64,000 nt of DNA from Methanothrix sp. (GCF_024518575.1 NZ_JANIHG010000004.1:1-64000); one strand, 5' to 3'. Positions 28,002 to 36,700 are shown, counted from the first letter of the stretch. The notes: generated by a model from the letters alone, not told the origin. Translations and numbers: made by a program.

Positions 28002-28970
28002 TTTTATAAACCTCCTTTCATCTCCATCCGCCGCGTGGTCTGAGGGATAGGGCGGCAGATGTTAATGATAGATTATTGTAATGATTAATAAAGCTATTGG
28101 TGCACCGTCCTATTTGCACATCATTTCCACGACAATATAATAAATAATAATTATAGTTCCCATCTCAAACCGCACTCAGAGAGGTTAATCATATTTGTAT
28201 GATTTATCCATAAAATTCAGTTTTTGGTTAAATATTCAAAACGTATTTTCATAATGCGGATGTGACCCATATCTGCAGATGCCATGAACCCCAGTGACGG
28301 ATTGACCAGAACCAAAGATAGTCTCTCGTTTTTATTAAAACCGCGCCAAAGAAAGCATTTCGCAATTCCAATATGATACCATTTTGGTAAGAAAAATAAA
28401 GGTTTTATTCAATTTATGTGCTACTGAGCACCACATAAATTATTCCTACTGGGCAGTGGTCTTTATGCCTTAAGGTGGATAATTTGGCTGGCTCATCTCC
28501 GCAGATTATCGGAGATCCGGATGGAGCCGGGTTTTCGAAATTTGCGGAGTCCCTTTTCTGTCACACTCTGCCAATCCGCTAGTGGATGAACCACCTGGTT
28601 TTGCTCCATTTGTCATCGGTTAGGGTTTCTATGCAATATAATATGATGAATATTTAACAATTTTCCTGCCATCGTATGTATGCTGCCTGATAAGATCGAT
28701 AGCAATCGTCAAGAATCTTAATTTCAAGATAATACCTATGTAAAAATTATTAATCAATTCTTGCGTCGAACTGCATTAACCGATGACACATGGGTTTTGC
28801 TCTATATTGCTGGTAGATAAGCAGGCAGAAGATCCCTCCAGGAAGAAAGTCACGCACGACTTGGTCTGCTGTGCAGGTCTCCTTCCGGGAATTCACAGCA
28901 TGCCATCTGCGCAACAGCGCTTTGCACTGCAGGAAAGCCTTTAAGCCCATCCGCTCATCTCTGGGGTTGA
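28002..28970. other. 969-nt divergent intergenic region with hairpins
   Basis: No gene supported. A TATA-like CTTTATTAAT near 28080-28092 (minus strand) would serve acs. A 9-bp perfect hairpin ATTTATGTG/CACATAAAT lies at 28412-28440, and a second, ATCTCCG/CGGAGAT at 28495-28516, is enclosed by GGCTC/GAGCC. CTTTAAG near 28939-28945 is a plausible TATA for the MoxR gene about 27 nt on. The length is unusual for this gene-dense window, so a small RNA is possible. Confidence 0.4.
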
Positions 28971-30239
28971 ATGGAAGCTGCTAGCCTGCTCTCTAAGATC
29001 ACCTCAATTAAAGATGCCCTGGATGAGCTGCGCCTTCACGTCGGAGTCAAGGATCTCTCCATAGGATCGGAGAGGTTCAACGCGCAGCTGATCTTCTGCA
29101 TGGCAAACGCCTGCCTGAGAAACAGGGCGGTCCTCCTGTACGGCGGCATGGGCGCGAACAAGACCACCCTTGTTAACATCCTTGGAAGCGCTTTCATGAA
29201 CATGAGTTTTGACGATGTTGAGAACCTGATGGTCTCCGGCCACCCAGAGCAGACCGAGGAGAAGATCATCGGATTCATAGATCCGAGACAGTGGATGCAG
29301 CCATCTGGCACTGAAATCAGAGTGCTCTGGACGCCCTGGGCGAGGTCCAGGTGGAAGCTCATAAACGAGATCAACAGATTCCCTGCCGGAAAGCAAAACC
29401 TCTTCCTTGAGATAATCAAGAAGCGAAAGCTGACCTATGCTGGCCAGGTGCTGGAGCCTGGAGATACCTGCTACTTCGCCACGATGAACCCCGAGTTCAG
29501 CTCCACGTACCCGGTGGATGAGGCTCTTATGGACAGAATATCGGCATGCGTTCCTGCGATACAGCCCGGCCTTCTCGCGGGCCTGAACCTCGCGGAGCGC
29601 ACTGAGGAGGTGAGGGATCTTGCGGAGCAGCTCCCTAGGTTCTCAAGGGATGAGTTCGATGCATTGCCTCGTGCTGTTGATGAGATAATGCTTGATCCTC
29701 TCACAGAGCTCTGCATCGTCTCGCTGGTCCGCGACTTCACGCTCTGCGAGCGCGCGCCATGCTTCGACAAGACCCAGCTATCCGGCAGAAACCCTAACCA
29801 TGGTCTTTGCACAGGCTGCCATTACTTCAACAATCCAGAGGTGTGCTGCTGGCAGATCGATGAGGGGCTCTCGGACAGGGTCCGTCAGGATCTCAGGTCG
29901 TTCACGAAGGCTGTCTCGTTCGTCTCAGGCCTCAAGAAGGATAACAAGATAGAGGTCCTGAGGGCGGTTGCACCTTACGTGATATGGCACAGGGTCACAC
30001 CTAACCGCTCGATGCTCGAGCGACCTCCATACTACGGCACAAGGCGCCTCGAGTATATCTCCGATCTCGTGCAGAAGAGCATAGACAGGACGGTCAACGA
30101 GCGCGGCGAGATGAACATGATATTCTCGAGGGCTATCGATGGAGAGATCTCCTTTGACAGAGCCATAAAGGAGCTCTCTGAGTACGACGATCCGATCGCG
30201 AGGCTGGATTACATCCCCATGTTGGAGAGGATGGCGTAA
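28971..30239 (+). CDS. MoxR-like AAA+ ATPase with altered Walker motifs and inserted cysteine cluster
   Basis: A 422-residue AAA+ protein of the MoxR/AAA_5 type. The P-loop reads GGMGANKTT (residues 58-66), with Asn63 in place of the invariant Gly before K64. The Walker B region reads KLINEINR, with Asn132 where Asp is usual but Glu133 kept. Sensor 1 is in FATMNP and the arginine finger candidate is R189. A cysteine set (C259, C264, C280, C283, C292, C293) follows the ATPase core and looks like a metal or Fe-S site. The gene starts a three-gene operon with a GXGXG protein and a VWA protein. MoxR-VWA pairs elsewhere mature metalloenzymes; the substrate here is unknown. Confidence 0.85.
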   Translation: MEAASLLSKITSIKDALDELRLHVGVKDLSIGSERFNAQLIFCMANACLRNRAVLLYGGMGANKTTLVNILGSAFMNMSFDDVENLMVSGHPEQTEEKIIGFIDPRQWMQPSGTEIRVLWTPWARSRWKLINEINRFPAGKQNLFLEIIKKRKLTYAGQVLEPGDTCYFATMNPEFSSTYPVDEALMDRISACVPAIQPGLLAGLNLAERTEEVRDLAEQLPRFSRDEFDALPRAVDEIMLDPLTELCIVSLVRDFTLCERAPCFDKTQLSGRNPNHGLCTGCHYFNNPEVCCWQIDEGLSDRVRQDLRSFTKAVSFVSGLKKDNKIEVLRAVAPYVIWHRVTPNRSMLERPPYYGTRRLEYISDLVQKSIDRTVNERGEMNMIFSRAIDGEISFDRAIKELSEYDDPIARLDYIPMLERMA

Positions 30240-30973
30240 TGGGCCTTAAGAACCTGATGGAGAGCGCATACGGAGGAAAGACCCGGCACAGGAGGCTTGA
30301 CTCTGAGAAGGGTGAGAGGGTCATAAGCCTCGAGGATCTAGCCGACAGGGTCGGAGACCATCCGAAGAAGGAGGAGGTCGCAGAGCTCCTCAACGATGAG
30401 ATAATCCCAAGGATGATATCAAGCATACCGCAGGGGAAGAAGGAGTCCCTGATATGGGGGTATATCACGAGCATCGCTGCAGAGAGGTCCGCGTCTTATG
30501 TGGTTGTCAGGCCGATGGATTTCGCAGGGCTTGAGCTCTCTGGTGGAATGCTAATCCTGATGGGAGATGAAAAGAAGAGACCATCACATGTGGGCGAGAG
30601 GATGCGCTCAGGCATGATCCGACTTGGCGAGGCCGGGGATTACCTCGGCCAGGGCATGAGCGGTGGCGGGATAGTCGCGTCCTCCTGCGGGACCTACGCA
30701 TTCCGCGACATGCGCGGCGGCTGGGGCGTGATCCTGGGAGATGCCGGGAGCTTCATAGGTGTCAACAACTCCGGCGGCAGGATACTTGTTAAGGGCAACG
30801 CAGGCGAGAGGGCTGGCTGGCTGATGCGCTCCGGGCGCCTCACAGTGCTGGGAGACGCCGGAGACTACCTGGGGATCCTTGCGAAGGGCGGCGTTATAAA
30901 GATCCGCGGTGATGCCGGAAGGAATGTCGGCTGGAGGGCTGGCGGTGTCAGGATCGAGATCATCAGAGGATGA
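30239..30973 (+). CDS. GXGXG (glutamate synthase C-domain-like) beta-helix protein
   Basis: A 244-residue protein. Residues 1-85 are helical and charged. Residues about 95-244 form a right-handed beta-helix of repeated G-x-x-G-D-A-G units (GEAGDYLG, GDAGSFIG, GNAGERAG, GDAGDYLG, GDAGRNVG), the fold of the glutamate synthase alpha C-terminal domain and of formylmethanofuran dehydrogenase subunit C. No glutaminase or flavin domain is attached. Its ATG overlaps the MoxR stop (TAATG), and the VWA gene begins one base after its stop, so the three are made together. It may be the scaffold or substrate of the ATPase; that is inference. Confidence 0.85.
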   Translation: MGLKNLMESAYGGKTRHRRLDSEKGERVISLEDLADRVGDHPKKEEVAELLNDEIIPRMISSIPQGKKESLIWGYITSIAAERSASYVVVRPMDFAGLELSGGMLILMGDEKKRPSHVGERMRSGMIRLGEAGDYLGQGMSGGGIVASSCGTYAFRDMRGGWGVILGDAGSFIGVNNSGGRILVKGNAGERAGWLMRSGRLTVLGDAGDYLGILAKGGVIKIRGDAGRNVGWRAGGVRIEIIRG

Positions 30974-30974
30974 G

Positions 30975-32420
30975 ATGCTCAGAATATGGGAGGCGGCGCG
31001 GAGCGAATGGCACTACCCCCAGCTTCCCCGGCCTGTGATATCCTCTGAGAGCTCAGGCGTCTTTCCATTCGATAACTACAGGATATCCATCACAGAGTAC
31101 GATCTGCAGGACTCGTTATATATGGAGAGCCTCTTCGAGCACATCATCCTTCATTACATTTTCTGCCCGAGGTCGCTTGAGGTTGCTGGTGAGCTCGCCC
31201 TAGCAGCGCTGAGGGGCATCAAAAGGAATGACGTGAAACTTGCGAGGACGATCGTGAATATATTCAGTGATATAGTTGTAGACTCATTCAGGCTGGAGCG
31301 GAGCGAGTCTGATGAGCTCAAGGTGGTTCGCCTCTGGAGGCGCATAGCGGAGGGGGTTGAATCGGATCTCGATGTTGCGGTCATATCTTTTCTCGAGAGC
31401 TACTGGTCGGTGGATCTGTGCGGCGCTACCGAGACGCCCGAGTCCAGACTTCTGCTGCAGGTCTTCTCTCCTGGAGTCCGGGATAGATCCCTCTGGAAGA
31501 GACAGTGCCAGCAGATGGCCATGGTACTCTCTCCACTTTCCCCGGGCTCTCTTGGAAGGGACGAGATCAGATCTCTTGAGATCCTGCGCGGGAATGCGAG
31601 ATCTGCGCCGCTTTCAGGTCTCGCCTCCGAGCTTGAGCCAGTTGAGTACATGAGGTGCCTGGAAGTGCTTGGCATCAGGGGAGATCTCAAGCGCTGGTAC
31701 CGCGACCAGGGGTACAGGATAGAGATCGCGGCGAGCAGGTCCAGCAGGAGCGATACATACCCGACAGGCACATCGAGATGGCGCTTCGATGATTCTCCGA
31801 GCGATCTGGATGTCAACTACTCACTCAGCATGAGCCCCAGGCTGGTTCCGGGAGTGACCACTTACAGGAGGGATCAAGAGTCCTGCAGCATGGCGCCTGG
31901 CCGTTCTGAGGTCCCGGATCTTCTTGTTGTTCTAGACAGCAGCAGGTCCATGGATGGCCACAGGAGGGGATCCAGGACATTCTATGCGACGCTGGCCGCG
32001 TTCAAGGCTGCGCAGTTCGCCTACGAGCAGGGCGCTGAGCTCGCTGCGATAAACTTCAGCGAGAGCTTTCTGGTTCAGCCGTGGTGCAGGGACCTCGATG
32101 CCGTGGAGGATGTTCTGGTCGAGTACCTCTGCGGGAGAACGAACATACCAGGGAGCAGGATGCTGGAGCTCGTGAAGGAGAGGAGGGGATGCCTGATACT
32201 CTGCATAACAGACACAGGTATACAGAACCTCTACACACAGTGGGATTATCTGAAGGAGGCTGCCTCACTCGGCAGGTTTGTGCTCTTCTGCATAGATGAG
32301 AAGGGGAAGGACAGATACGTCCTGGAAGCCCTCGGCTCTCTCGGCAGGGTTTATCACATAAACACGCCCGAAGACCTCATATCTCTCGTCGTGGAGACCG
32401 CAGAGGATGCGTATGGGTAG
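30975..32420 (+). CDS. von Willebrand factor A domain protein (CoxE/NorD-like) of the MoxR operon
   Basis: A 481-residue protein. The first 300 residues are mostly helical without a known domain. A VWA domain occupies about 315-480, with the metal-binding MIDAS motif LDSSRS (D321 by count) plus the later Thr and Asp (GRTN, ITDTG). Such proteins work with MoxR ATPases, the VWA domain gripping the target through Mg2+. The start at 30975 follows the previous stop by one base; the upstream extension of the frame overlaps the GXGXG gene and is not needed. Confidence 0.85.
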   Translation: MLRIWEAARSEWHYPQLPRPVISSESSGVFPFDNYRISITEYDLQDSLYMESLFEHIILHYIFCPRSLEVAGELALAALRGIKRNDVKLARTIVNIFSDIVVDSFRLERSESDELKVVRLWRRIAEGVESDLDVAVISFLESYWSVDLCGATETPESRLLLQVFSPGVRDRSLWKRQCQQMAMVLSPLSPGSLGRDEIRSLEILRGNARSAPLSGLASELEPVEYMRCLEVLGIRGDLKRWYRDQGYRIEIAASRSSRSDTYPTGTSRWRFDDSPSDLDVNYSLSMSPRLVPGVTTYRRDQESCSMAPGRSEVPDLLVVLDSSRSMDGHRRGSRTFYATLAAFKAAQFAYEQGAELAAINFSESFLVQPWCRDLDAVEDVLVEYLCGRTNIPGSRMLELVKERRGCLILCITDTGIQNLYTQWDYLKEAASLGRFVLFCIDEKGKDRYVLEALGSLGRVYHINTPEDLISLVVETAEDAYG

Positions 32421-32681
32421 TATCCGGCTGAACTTTACGCGGTTCTGGCAGTCAGAATTCCACACCATTACCAGTGCGCTCGATTCCACATGTTTCGCCG
32501 AGAATTCTGTCGGAGCGTTCTGGTTCGGTCATATCTCTTCAGCGATTCAGCACATGGCCTGCAGTTCGCCATCCTCTGAATGCGCCAGATCTCACCAAAA
32601 CAGTCAGAAACTCCGGCCTGAAGACCGGAGTCTCCGCTACCCCTGCACTCCAGGGGTTTATGAAGGCGATCGACGCATAAG
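32421..32681. other. spacer with two adjacent hairpins upstream of the deoxyhypusine synthase-like gene
   Basis: ACTCCGG/CCGGAGT (32610-32631) and CCCCTG/CAGGGG (32640-32656) form two hairpins in a row, preceded by CAGAA. This could terminate the MoxR operon, or be a relic of an IS200/IS605-type right end, which has a similar layout. GTTTATGA (32656-32663) is a TATA candidate about 22 nt before the next ATG. Confidence 0.35.
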
Positions 32682-33638
32682 ATGCAGATGTTCTCCAACG
32701 GGGCGATATCGATGGACAATGTTCGGCAGCTTTCTGTAAAGCCAAAGATGAGCGTGGATGAGCTGGTGAGGGGCATGGAGGGCTGCGGCTTCGGCGCACG
32801 CAGGCTCGCACGTGCCGCCGAGATCTATCAGGAGATGGTTGAGGGGGATTACAGGAAGTTCTTCACCCTGGCAGGCGCGATGGTGCCTGCTGGCATGAGG
32901 GATCTGATCTCCGATCTTATAAGGAGAGGATTGATTGATGTGCTCGTCACGACCGGAGCGAATCTGGTGCACGATATTGTTGAATCATTCAGCCATCACC
33001 GCCTTGGATATGTTGAGGCGGACGACTCGGAGCTGAGGAGATCGGGGGTATCGAGGATATATGATGTGTACATAACAGACGATGACTTCGTTAGATTCGA
33101 GGATCTGGTCCAGAATCTGCTTCCTGACAGGGAGGACCCCCTCTCCGGAAGGGAGCTGCTGGCGGAGATCGGGTCGAGGATAGAGGACAGAAGATCTATA
33201 CTGAGAAGCGCCAGCGATTGTGGCGTGCCTGTGTTCTGCCCAGCGATAACGGACTCGATGATAGGGCTTCAGGCATGGCTCCACAGGCAGACAAAAAAAC
33301 TGAACATAGATCTTATCGATGATGTGAGGGAGATCGTCGATATATGCTACGAATCAGATAGAGCTGGGATACTCATTGTCGGTGGGGGAGTTCCCAAGAA
33401 CTTCGCCCTGCAGTCGATGCTTGTGACCCCGAACAGCTTCAGGCTTGCGATCCAGCTCACAACAGACCATCCCGAAGGAGGCGGGCTCTCGGGCGCGACG
33501 CTCTCTGAGGCGATATCCTGGGGGAAGATAGATCCTGAGGCAAAGCACGTCACTGTCTACGGGGACGCGACCATAACTCTTCCGGTTCTTGTTGCATCTG
33601 TCATCACCAGGGTCGAGGGGAGAGGTGCACGCGATTAG
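32682..33638 (+). CDS. deoxyhypusine synthase-family protein
   Basis: A 318-residue homologue of deoxyhypusine synthase, which moves an aminobutyl group from spermidine to the aIF5A lysine. The NAD-fold start (TTGANLVHDIVE), the central GVPVFCPAITDSMIG and the catalytic-lysine motif GGGVPKN are kept, followed by TDHPEGGGLSGA. Archaea often have two such genes, and some members act as homospermidine synthase instead. An ATG at 32712 is an alternative start; 32682 is preferred for the TATA-like element just upstream. Confidence 0.88.
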   Translation: MQMFSNGAISMDNVRQLSVKPKMSVDELVRGMEGCGFGARRLARAAEIYQEMVEGDYRKFFTLAGAMVPAGMRDLISDLIRRGLIDVLVTTGANLVHDIVESFSHHRLGYVEADDSELRRSGVSRIYDVYITDDDFVRFEDLVQNLLPDREDPLSGRELLAEIGSRIEDRRSILRSASDCGVPVFCPAITDSMIGLQAWLHRQTKKLNIDLIDDVREIVDICYESDRAGILIVGGGVPKNFALQSMLVTPNSFRLAIQLTTDHPEGGGLSGATLSEAISWGKIDPEAKHVTVYGDATITLPVLVASVITRVEGRGARD

Positions 33639-33967
33639 TTTCCGCAAGGGCTCTTCATTCTCGCTCAGATAGGGAAGAACTCCAATAATCAAATGCGTGG
33701 ATGGCACCTTCAGATCGACTGCGCGATCAGTGCGCGGGAGCGTGATAAGTCCTTCAGTTGCAGTAAGTTCGGGCCAGGCAGGCGTTTGCCGAAAACTCCG
33801 ATGCGACAAGCAGAGGCGTGCCAAAAGGATGAAAGCTTCAAGGTTAGTTTTGTCCAGGAACACCCAGACACAGGAGGTTAACAATTTCATGCTTTCATGG
33901 CAAGCGTTCATATTCAGATCAGAATGGCCAGACCATCCCCTGCAAAGGAGAAAGGATAAAGCATCGA
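33639..33967. other. 329-nt spacer carrying repeat copy B
   Basis: No gene supported between the deoxyhypusine synthase-like gene and the convergent Tfx gene. The stretch 33787-33911 is the second copy of the repeat described at 13211-13351. Short open frames on both strands run through it but have no ribosome site. Confidence 0.5.
33787..33911 (+). repeat. copy B of the two-copy dispersed repeat
   Basis: Matches 13211-13351: GCGACAAGCAGAGGCGTG then GGATGAAAGCTT (33804-33840), GTCCAGGAACACCC (33851-33864), ACAGGAGGTTAAC (33871-33883), then a hairpin with ATGCTT/AAGCGT. The spacing between blocks is kept within a few bases while the sequence between them has drifted. Confidence 0.5.
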
Positions 33968-34405
33968 TCAAGCCGCTTTGGTTGCGCAGCTCTCAACCTC
34001 CTCAACATAGATCTCCCCTTCCTCTGTGACGTATATCTCAACGCTCCTCTCGATGACTCTTCTTCTCGTGAGGTTCGGGGCGATCTCCTTCAATTCCGCC
34101 AGGATGTCTATGGAGTTCACCGGCAGCTTCAATCCCCGCGCGTCGGCCTCTCTGAATATGATCCCGGGCAGGGAGAAGAGGTCTGTGCCCTCAGGGATCC
34201 TGACGGCAACAGGCGCCTGGATCATCTTCCACTGTTTTAGCGTCGCAAGCGCGCGCTCGATGTTCTGCATCGCCCTTCTCTCCAGTATGCTGACATTCGA
34301 TCTGGTCGTGCCAATGATCGCGGCCACCTCCTCCTGCGACCTCCCGCATCTTCTGAGACGGAGGACCTGGATCTGTCTCTCAGTGAGAAATCCGTGTGAG
34401 TTCAT
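33968..34405 (-). CDS. Tfx-family transcriptional regulator
   Basis: A 145-residue protein. Residues 6-50 are a sigma-70 region 4-like helix-turn-helix (FLTERQIQVLRLRRCGRSQE, then IGTTRSNVSILERRA). A C-terminal domain typical of the Tfx family follows (TDLFSLPGIIFREADARGLK). In Methanothermobacter, Tfx binds next to the promoter of a molybdenum formylmethanofuran dehydrogenase operon. Here the gene overlaps tupC by 26 nt on the same strand, linking it to tungstate uptake, and it could control both transport and the fwd operon. Confidence 0.88.
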   Translation of the reverse strand: MNSHGFLTERQIQVLRLRRCGRSQEEVAAIIGTTRSNVSILERRAMQNIERALATLKQWKMIQAPVAVRIPEGTDLFSLPGIIFREADARGLKLPVNSIDILAELKEIAPNLTRRRVIERSVEIYVTEEGEIYVEEVESCATKAA

Positions 34406-35141
34406 GTATGAACCTCCTGTCCAGATGCCTCAACATCCCCGCATGCAGGAACTCCCTCACTTCATCAGAATCAGAGCCCATCAGGAGATCTGGGGATCCG
34501 GATGATACCACCCTGCCGTCCATGATGATCACAATCCTGTCAGCAAGGCGCACCGCCTGGGGCAGGTCGTGGGTCGATATGACAACTGTCATCCCCCTCA
34601 TCTTCGCGCTTGATATCAGATCCTCTATGACATAAGATGTTCTGGGATCGAGATTGGCGGTCGGCTCATCGAGAAGCAGTATCTCCGGGGAGATCGCGAG
34701 AGCTCTTGCAAGTGCCACCCTCTGCATCTCACCTCCTGAGAGCATCCTTGCGGGCCTTCTCTCATATCCCTCGAGGCCGACATCAGAGAGGGCTGCTTTG
34801 ACCCTCTTATCGATCTCATCTTTCGACAAACGGCGTATCCTGAGGCCGTATGCCACGTTATCGTAAACCGTGCCCCTGAGCATGAGAGGCCGCTGGAAGA
34901 CCACGCCGATCCGGCGCCTGGCTGCCAGCTTCTCGCTCTCGTTCTTCGGGGCCTCACCCCTGAAGAGCACGCGACCCTTTGAGGGAACCTCGATGAGATC
35001 CATCACCCTCAGAAGCGTTGTCTTTCCGGCTCCTGTTGGGCCGATAATCCCCAGCGTCTCGCCGGTCCTGACCTCAATGTTTATGTCCTTCAATATCTGC
35101 CTCCCGTTCCTCTCAACGCTCACATCTTCAAGCTGGATCAT
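34380..35141 (-). CDS. tupC: tungstate ABC transporter, ATP-binding subunit
   Basis: A 253-residue ABC ATPase with Walker A GPTGAGKTT (near residue 35), signature LSGGEMQRVALA, Walker B LLLDEPTANLD and switch His in STHDLPQA. It powers the transporter whose permease and binding protein are encoded directly upstream. The assignment to tungstate rests mainly on the TupA protein. It starts one base after the tupB stop. Confidence 0.9.
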   Translation of the reverse strand: MIQLEDVSVERNGRQILKDINIEVRTGETLGIIGPTGAGKTTLLRVMDLIEVPSKGRVLFRGEAPKNESEKLAARRRIGVVFQRPLMLRGTVYDNVAYGLRIRRLSKDEIDKRVKAALSDVGLEGYERRPARMLSGGEMQRVALARALAISPEILLLDEPTANLDPRTSYVIEDLISSAKMRGMTVVISTHDLPQAVRLADRIVIIMDGRVVSSGSPDLLMGSDSDEVREFLHAGMLRHLDRRFIHELTRISH

Positions 35142-35142
35142 C

Positions 35143-35829
35143 CTACCACTCCTGGAGCCTGCCGACCACTGTGTTCACCACCAGGGCTATCGAGATCAGA
35201 ATCAGGCCGAGGGCTATTGACATCTCCAGGTTCCCCATGGAAGTCTCGAGGGCGATCGCAGTCGTGAGAACTCTTGTATAGCCCCTTATGTTTCCCCCGA
35301 TCATCATCGCGACGCCCACCTCTGACAGGGCTCTCCCGAAGCCGAGAAGCAGAGCCGCAAGCACAGGTCCCCTCGCCTCCGCTATAACCGTCCGGATCGT
35401 CTGAAATCTGTCAGCTCCAAGCGATATGGCTGTGTCCCTGAGATCGTCACTTACATTACTCAGAGCTGATATCGTGAGCCCGAGGATGACAGGTGTTATG
35501 AGCACTGACTGGCCGATGATCATTCCATAGGGAGTGTAGAGAAGTCCACAGCTTCCGAGCGGACCCTCCCTTGATATGAGCAGGAATACGAAGAGTCCGA
35601 CGGTCACAGTGGGGATGCTGTAAAGAGTCTGGATGAGATTTATCAAACCACTCCTCCCCGGGAAGTGATGGAAATATATTAGACTTCCAAGAGGCACATT
35701 GATCAGAGATGCGATGGTGACCGAGGAGAGTGCGATTAAAAATGATCGGAGCGTGACCTCTATCACCTCCGGGTTCAGTTCGAGTATCAGCTCGATCGCT
35801 CTGATGAATCCTCTTGTTATCTCATCCAA
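35143..35829 (-). CDS. tupB: tungstate ABC transporter, permease
   Basis: A 228-residue permease with five or six membrane helices and the ABC-coupling EAA-like loop (EARGPVLAALLLGFGRALSE). TupB-type permeases are single-subunit dimers. It overlaps tupA by 8 nt. Part of the tupABC-tfx operon on the minus strand. Confidence 0.9.
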   Translation of the reverse strand: MDEITRGFIRAIELILELNPEVIEVTLRSFLIALSSVTIASLINVPLGSLIYFHHFPGRSGLINLIQTLYSIPTVTVGLFVFLLISREGPLGSCGLLYTPYGMIIGQSVLITPVILGLTISALSNVSDDLRDTAISLGADRFQTIRTVIAEARGPVLAALLLGFGRALSEVGVAMMIGGNIRGYTRVLTTAIALETSMGNLEMSIALGLILISIALVVNTVVGRLQEW

Positions 35830-36700
35830 CTCTGCTCACCATCTCTCCCGGACATTCCGCTTCATTGCATCCGATCTCCGTGCAGCGACCAGCGGCTGGA
35901 TAGAACAGCGCTCTCCCATACATTCCGTAGTTGGCTATGATCTCCTGTCCCTCCTGGGAAAGAAGAAACTCCAAGAACCTCTCAGCAAGATCCAGATGTT
36001 TCGATGCAGAGACCGGTATTGCAGCGTATACATTTAGCAGCTCCTCGCTCTCGGTCACCAGAGGCACGAGGCTGAGGTTGCCCGCGAATGCCATGTATGT
36101 CGACATATCCGTGAGCGTGTAGGCTCTCTTCTCATCTGCCATGATCAGCGTCGCGCCCATACCCTGGCCTGACTCCAGGTACCATCTACCTGCAGGCTCG
36201 ATGCCCGCGCTCTTCCAGAGCTGCTTCTCACGCGCATCTGTCCCGGAGCTGTCGCCGCGGGAGACAAACCGCACATCTGGATCTCTCTCGCCAGCATCTG
36301 CAATCATCCTGAACGCCTCGGATGCGTTCCTGCCCTTTATCCCTGCAGGATCATCAGCAGGGCCGACGATGTAGAAGTAGTTGTACGCAAAGCATCTCCT
36401 CTCAAGGCCGTAGCCTCCGGCTATGAACTCCCTCTCCCTCTCAACATCATGAACGAGGAGGAGATCCACATCCCCGCGCCTCCCCTGCTCCAGCGCGAAT
36501 CCTGTCCCCCCAGAGATGATGTCGACCTCCACCCCATACTCCTCCTCGAACCGGCTCTCGAGGGCATCGAGAAGCTTTGTATCATAAAGGCTCGTTGTCG
36601 TCGCGACTCTCAGCCTTTCATCCGCTGTCCCGCCCGCGGAGAGCAGGCAGATCAGGAATGTTACAAAAAGCAGCTGGACATAACAACTCAGTGATACCAT
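35822..36700 (-). CDS. tupA: tungstate-binding protein of ABC transporter
   Basis: A 292-residue extracytoplasmic binding protein. Residues 1-25 form a signal or anchor helix. The mature part begins ERLRVATTTSLYDTKLLDAL, with the TTTS motif that distinguishes TupA tungstate-binding proteins, and continues with RGDSSGTD and MADEKRAYTLTD. The start at 36700 is chosen for its GGAGTGGAG ribosome site; the frame is open to 36805 but without one. A short Cys-containing tail (CTEIGCNEAEC) extends past the usual end. Confidence 0.9.
   Translation of the reverse strand: MVSLSCYVQLLFVTFLICLLSAGGTADERLRVATTTSLYDTKLLDALESRFEEEYGVEVDIISGGTGFALEQGRRGDVDLLLVHDVEREREFIAGGYGLERRCFAYNYFYIVGPADDPAGIKGRNASEAFRMIADAGERDPDVRFVSRGDSSGTDAREKQLWKSAGIEPAGRWYLESGQGMGATLIMADEKRAYTLTDMSTYMAFAGNLSLVPLVTESEELLNVYAAIPVSASKHLDLAERFLEFLLSQEGQEIIANYGMYGRALFYPAAGRCTEIGCNEAECPGEMVSRVG

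Noticed and set aside
28750-28950. 66-codon minus-strand frame in the long acs-MoxR gap
   Set aside because: No ribosome site and no family resemblance; it covers the probable MoxR promoter.
30909-30974. Upstream extension of the VWA gene start
   Set aside because: It lies inside the GXGXG gene in another frame; the ATG at 30975 directly after the stop fits operon spacing better.
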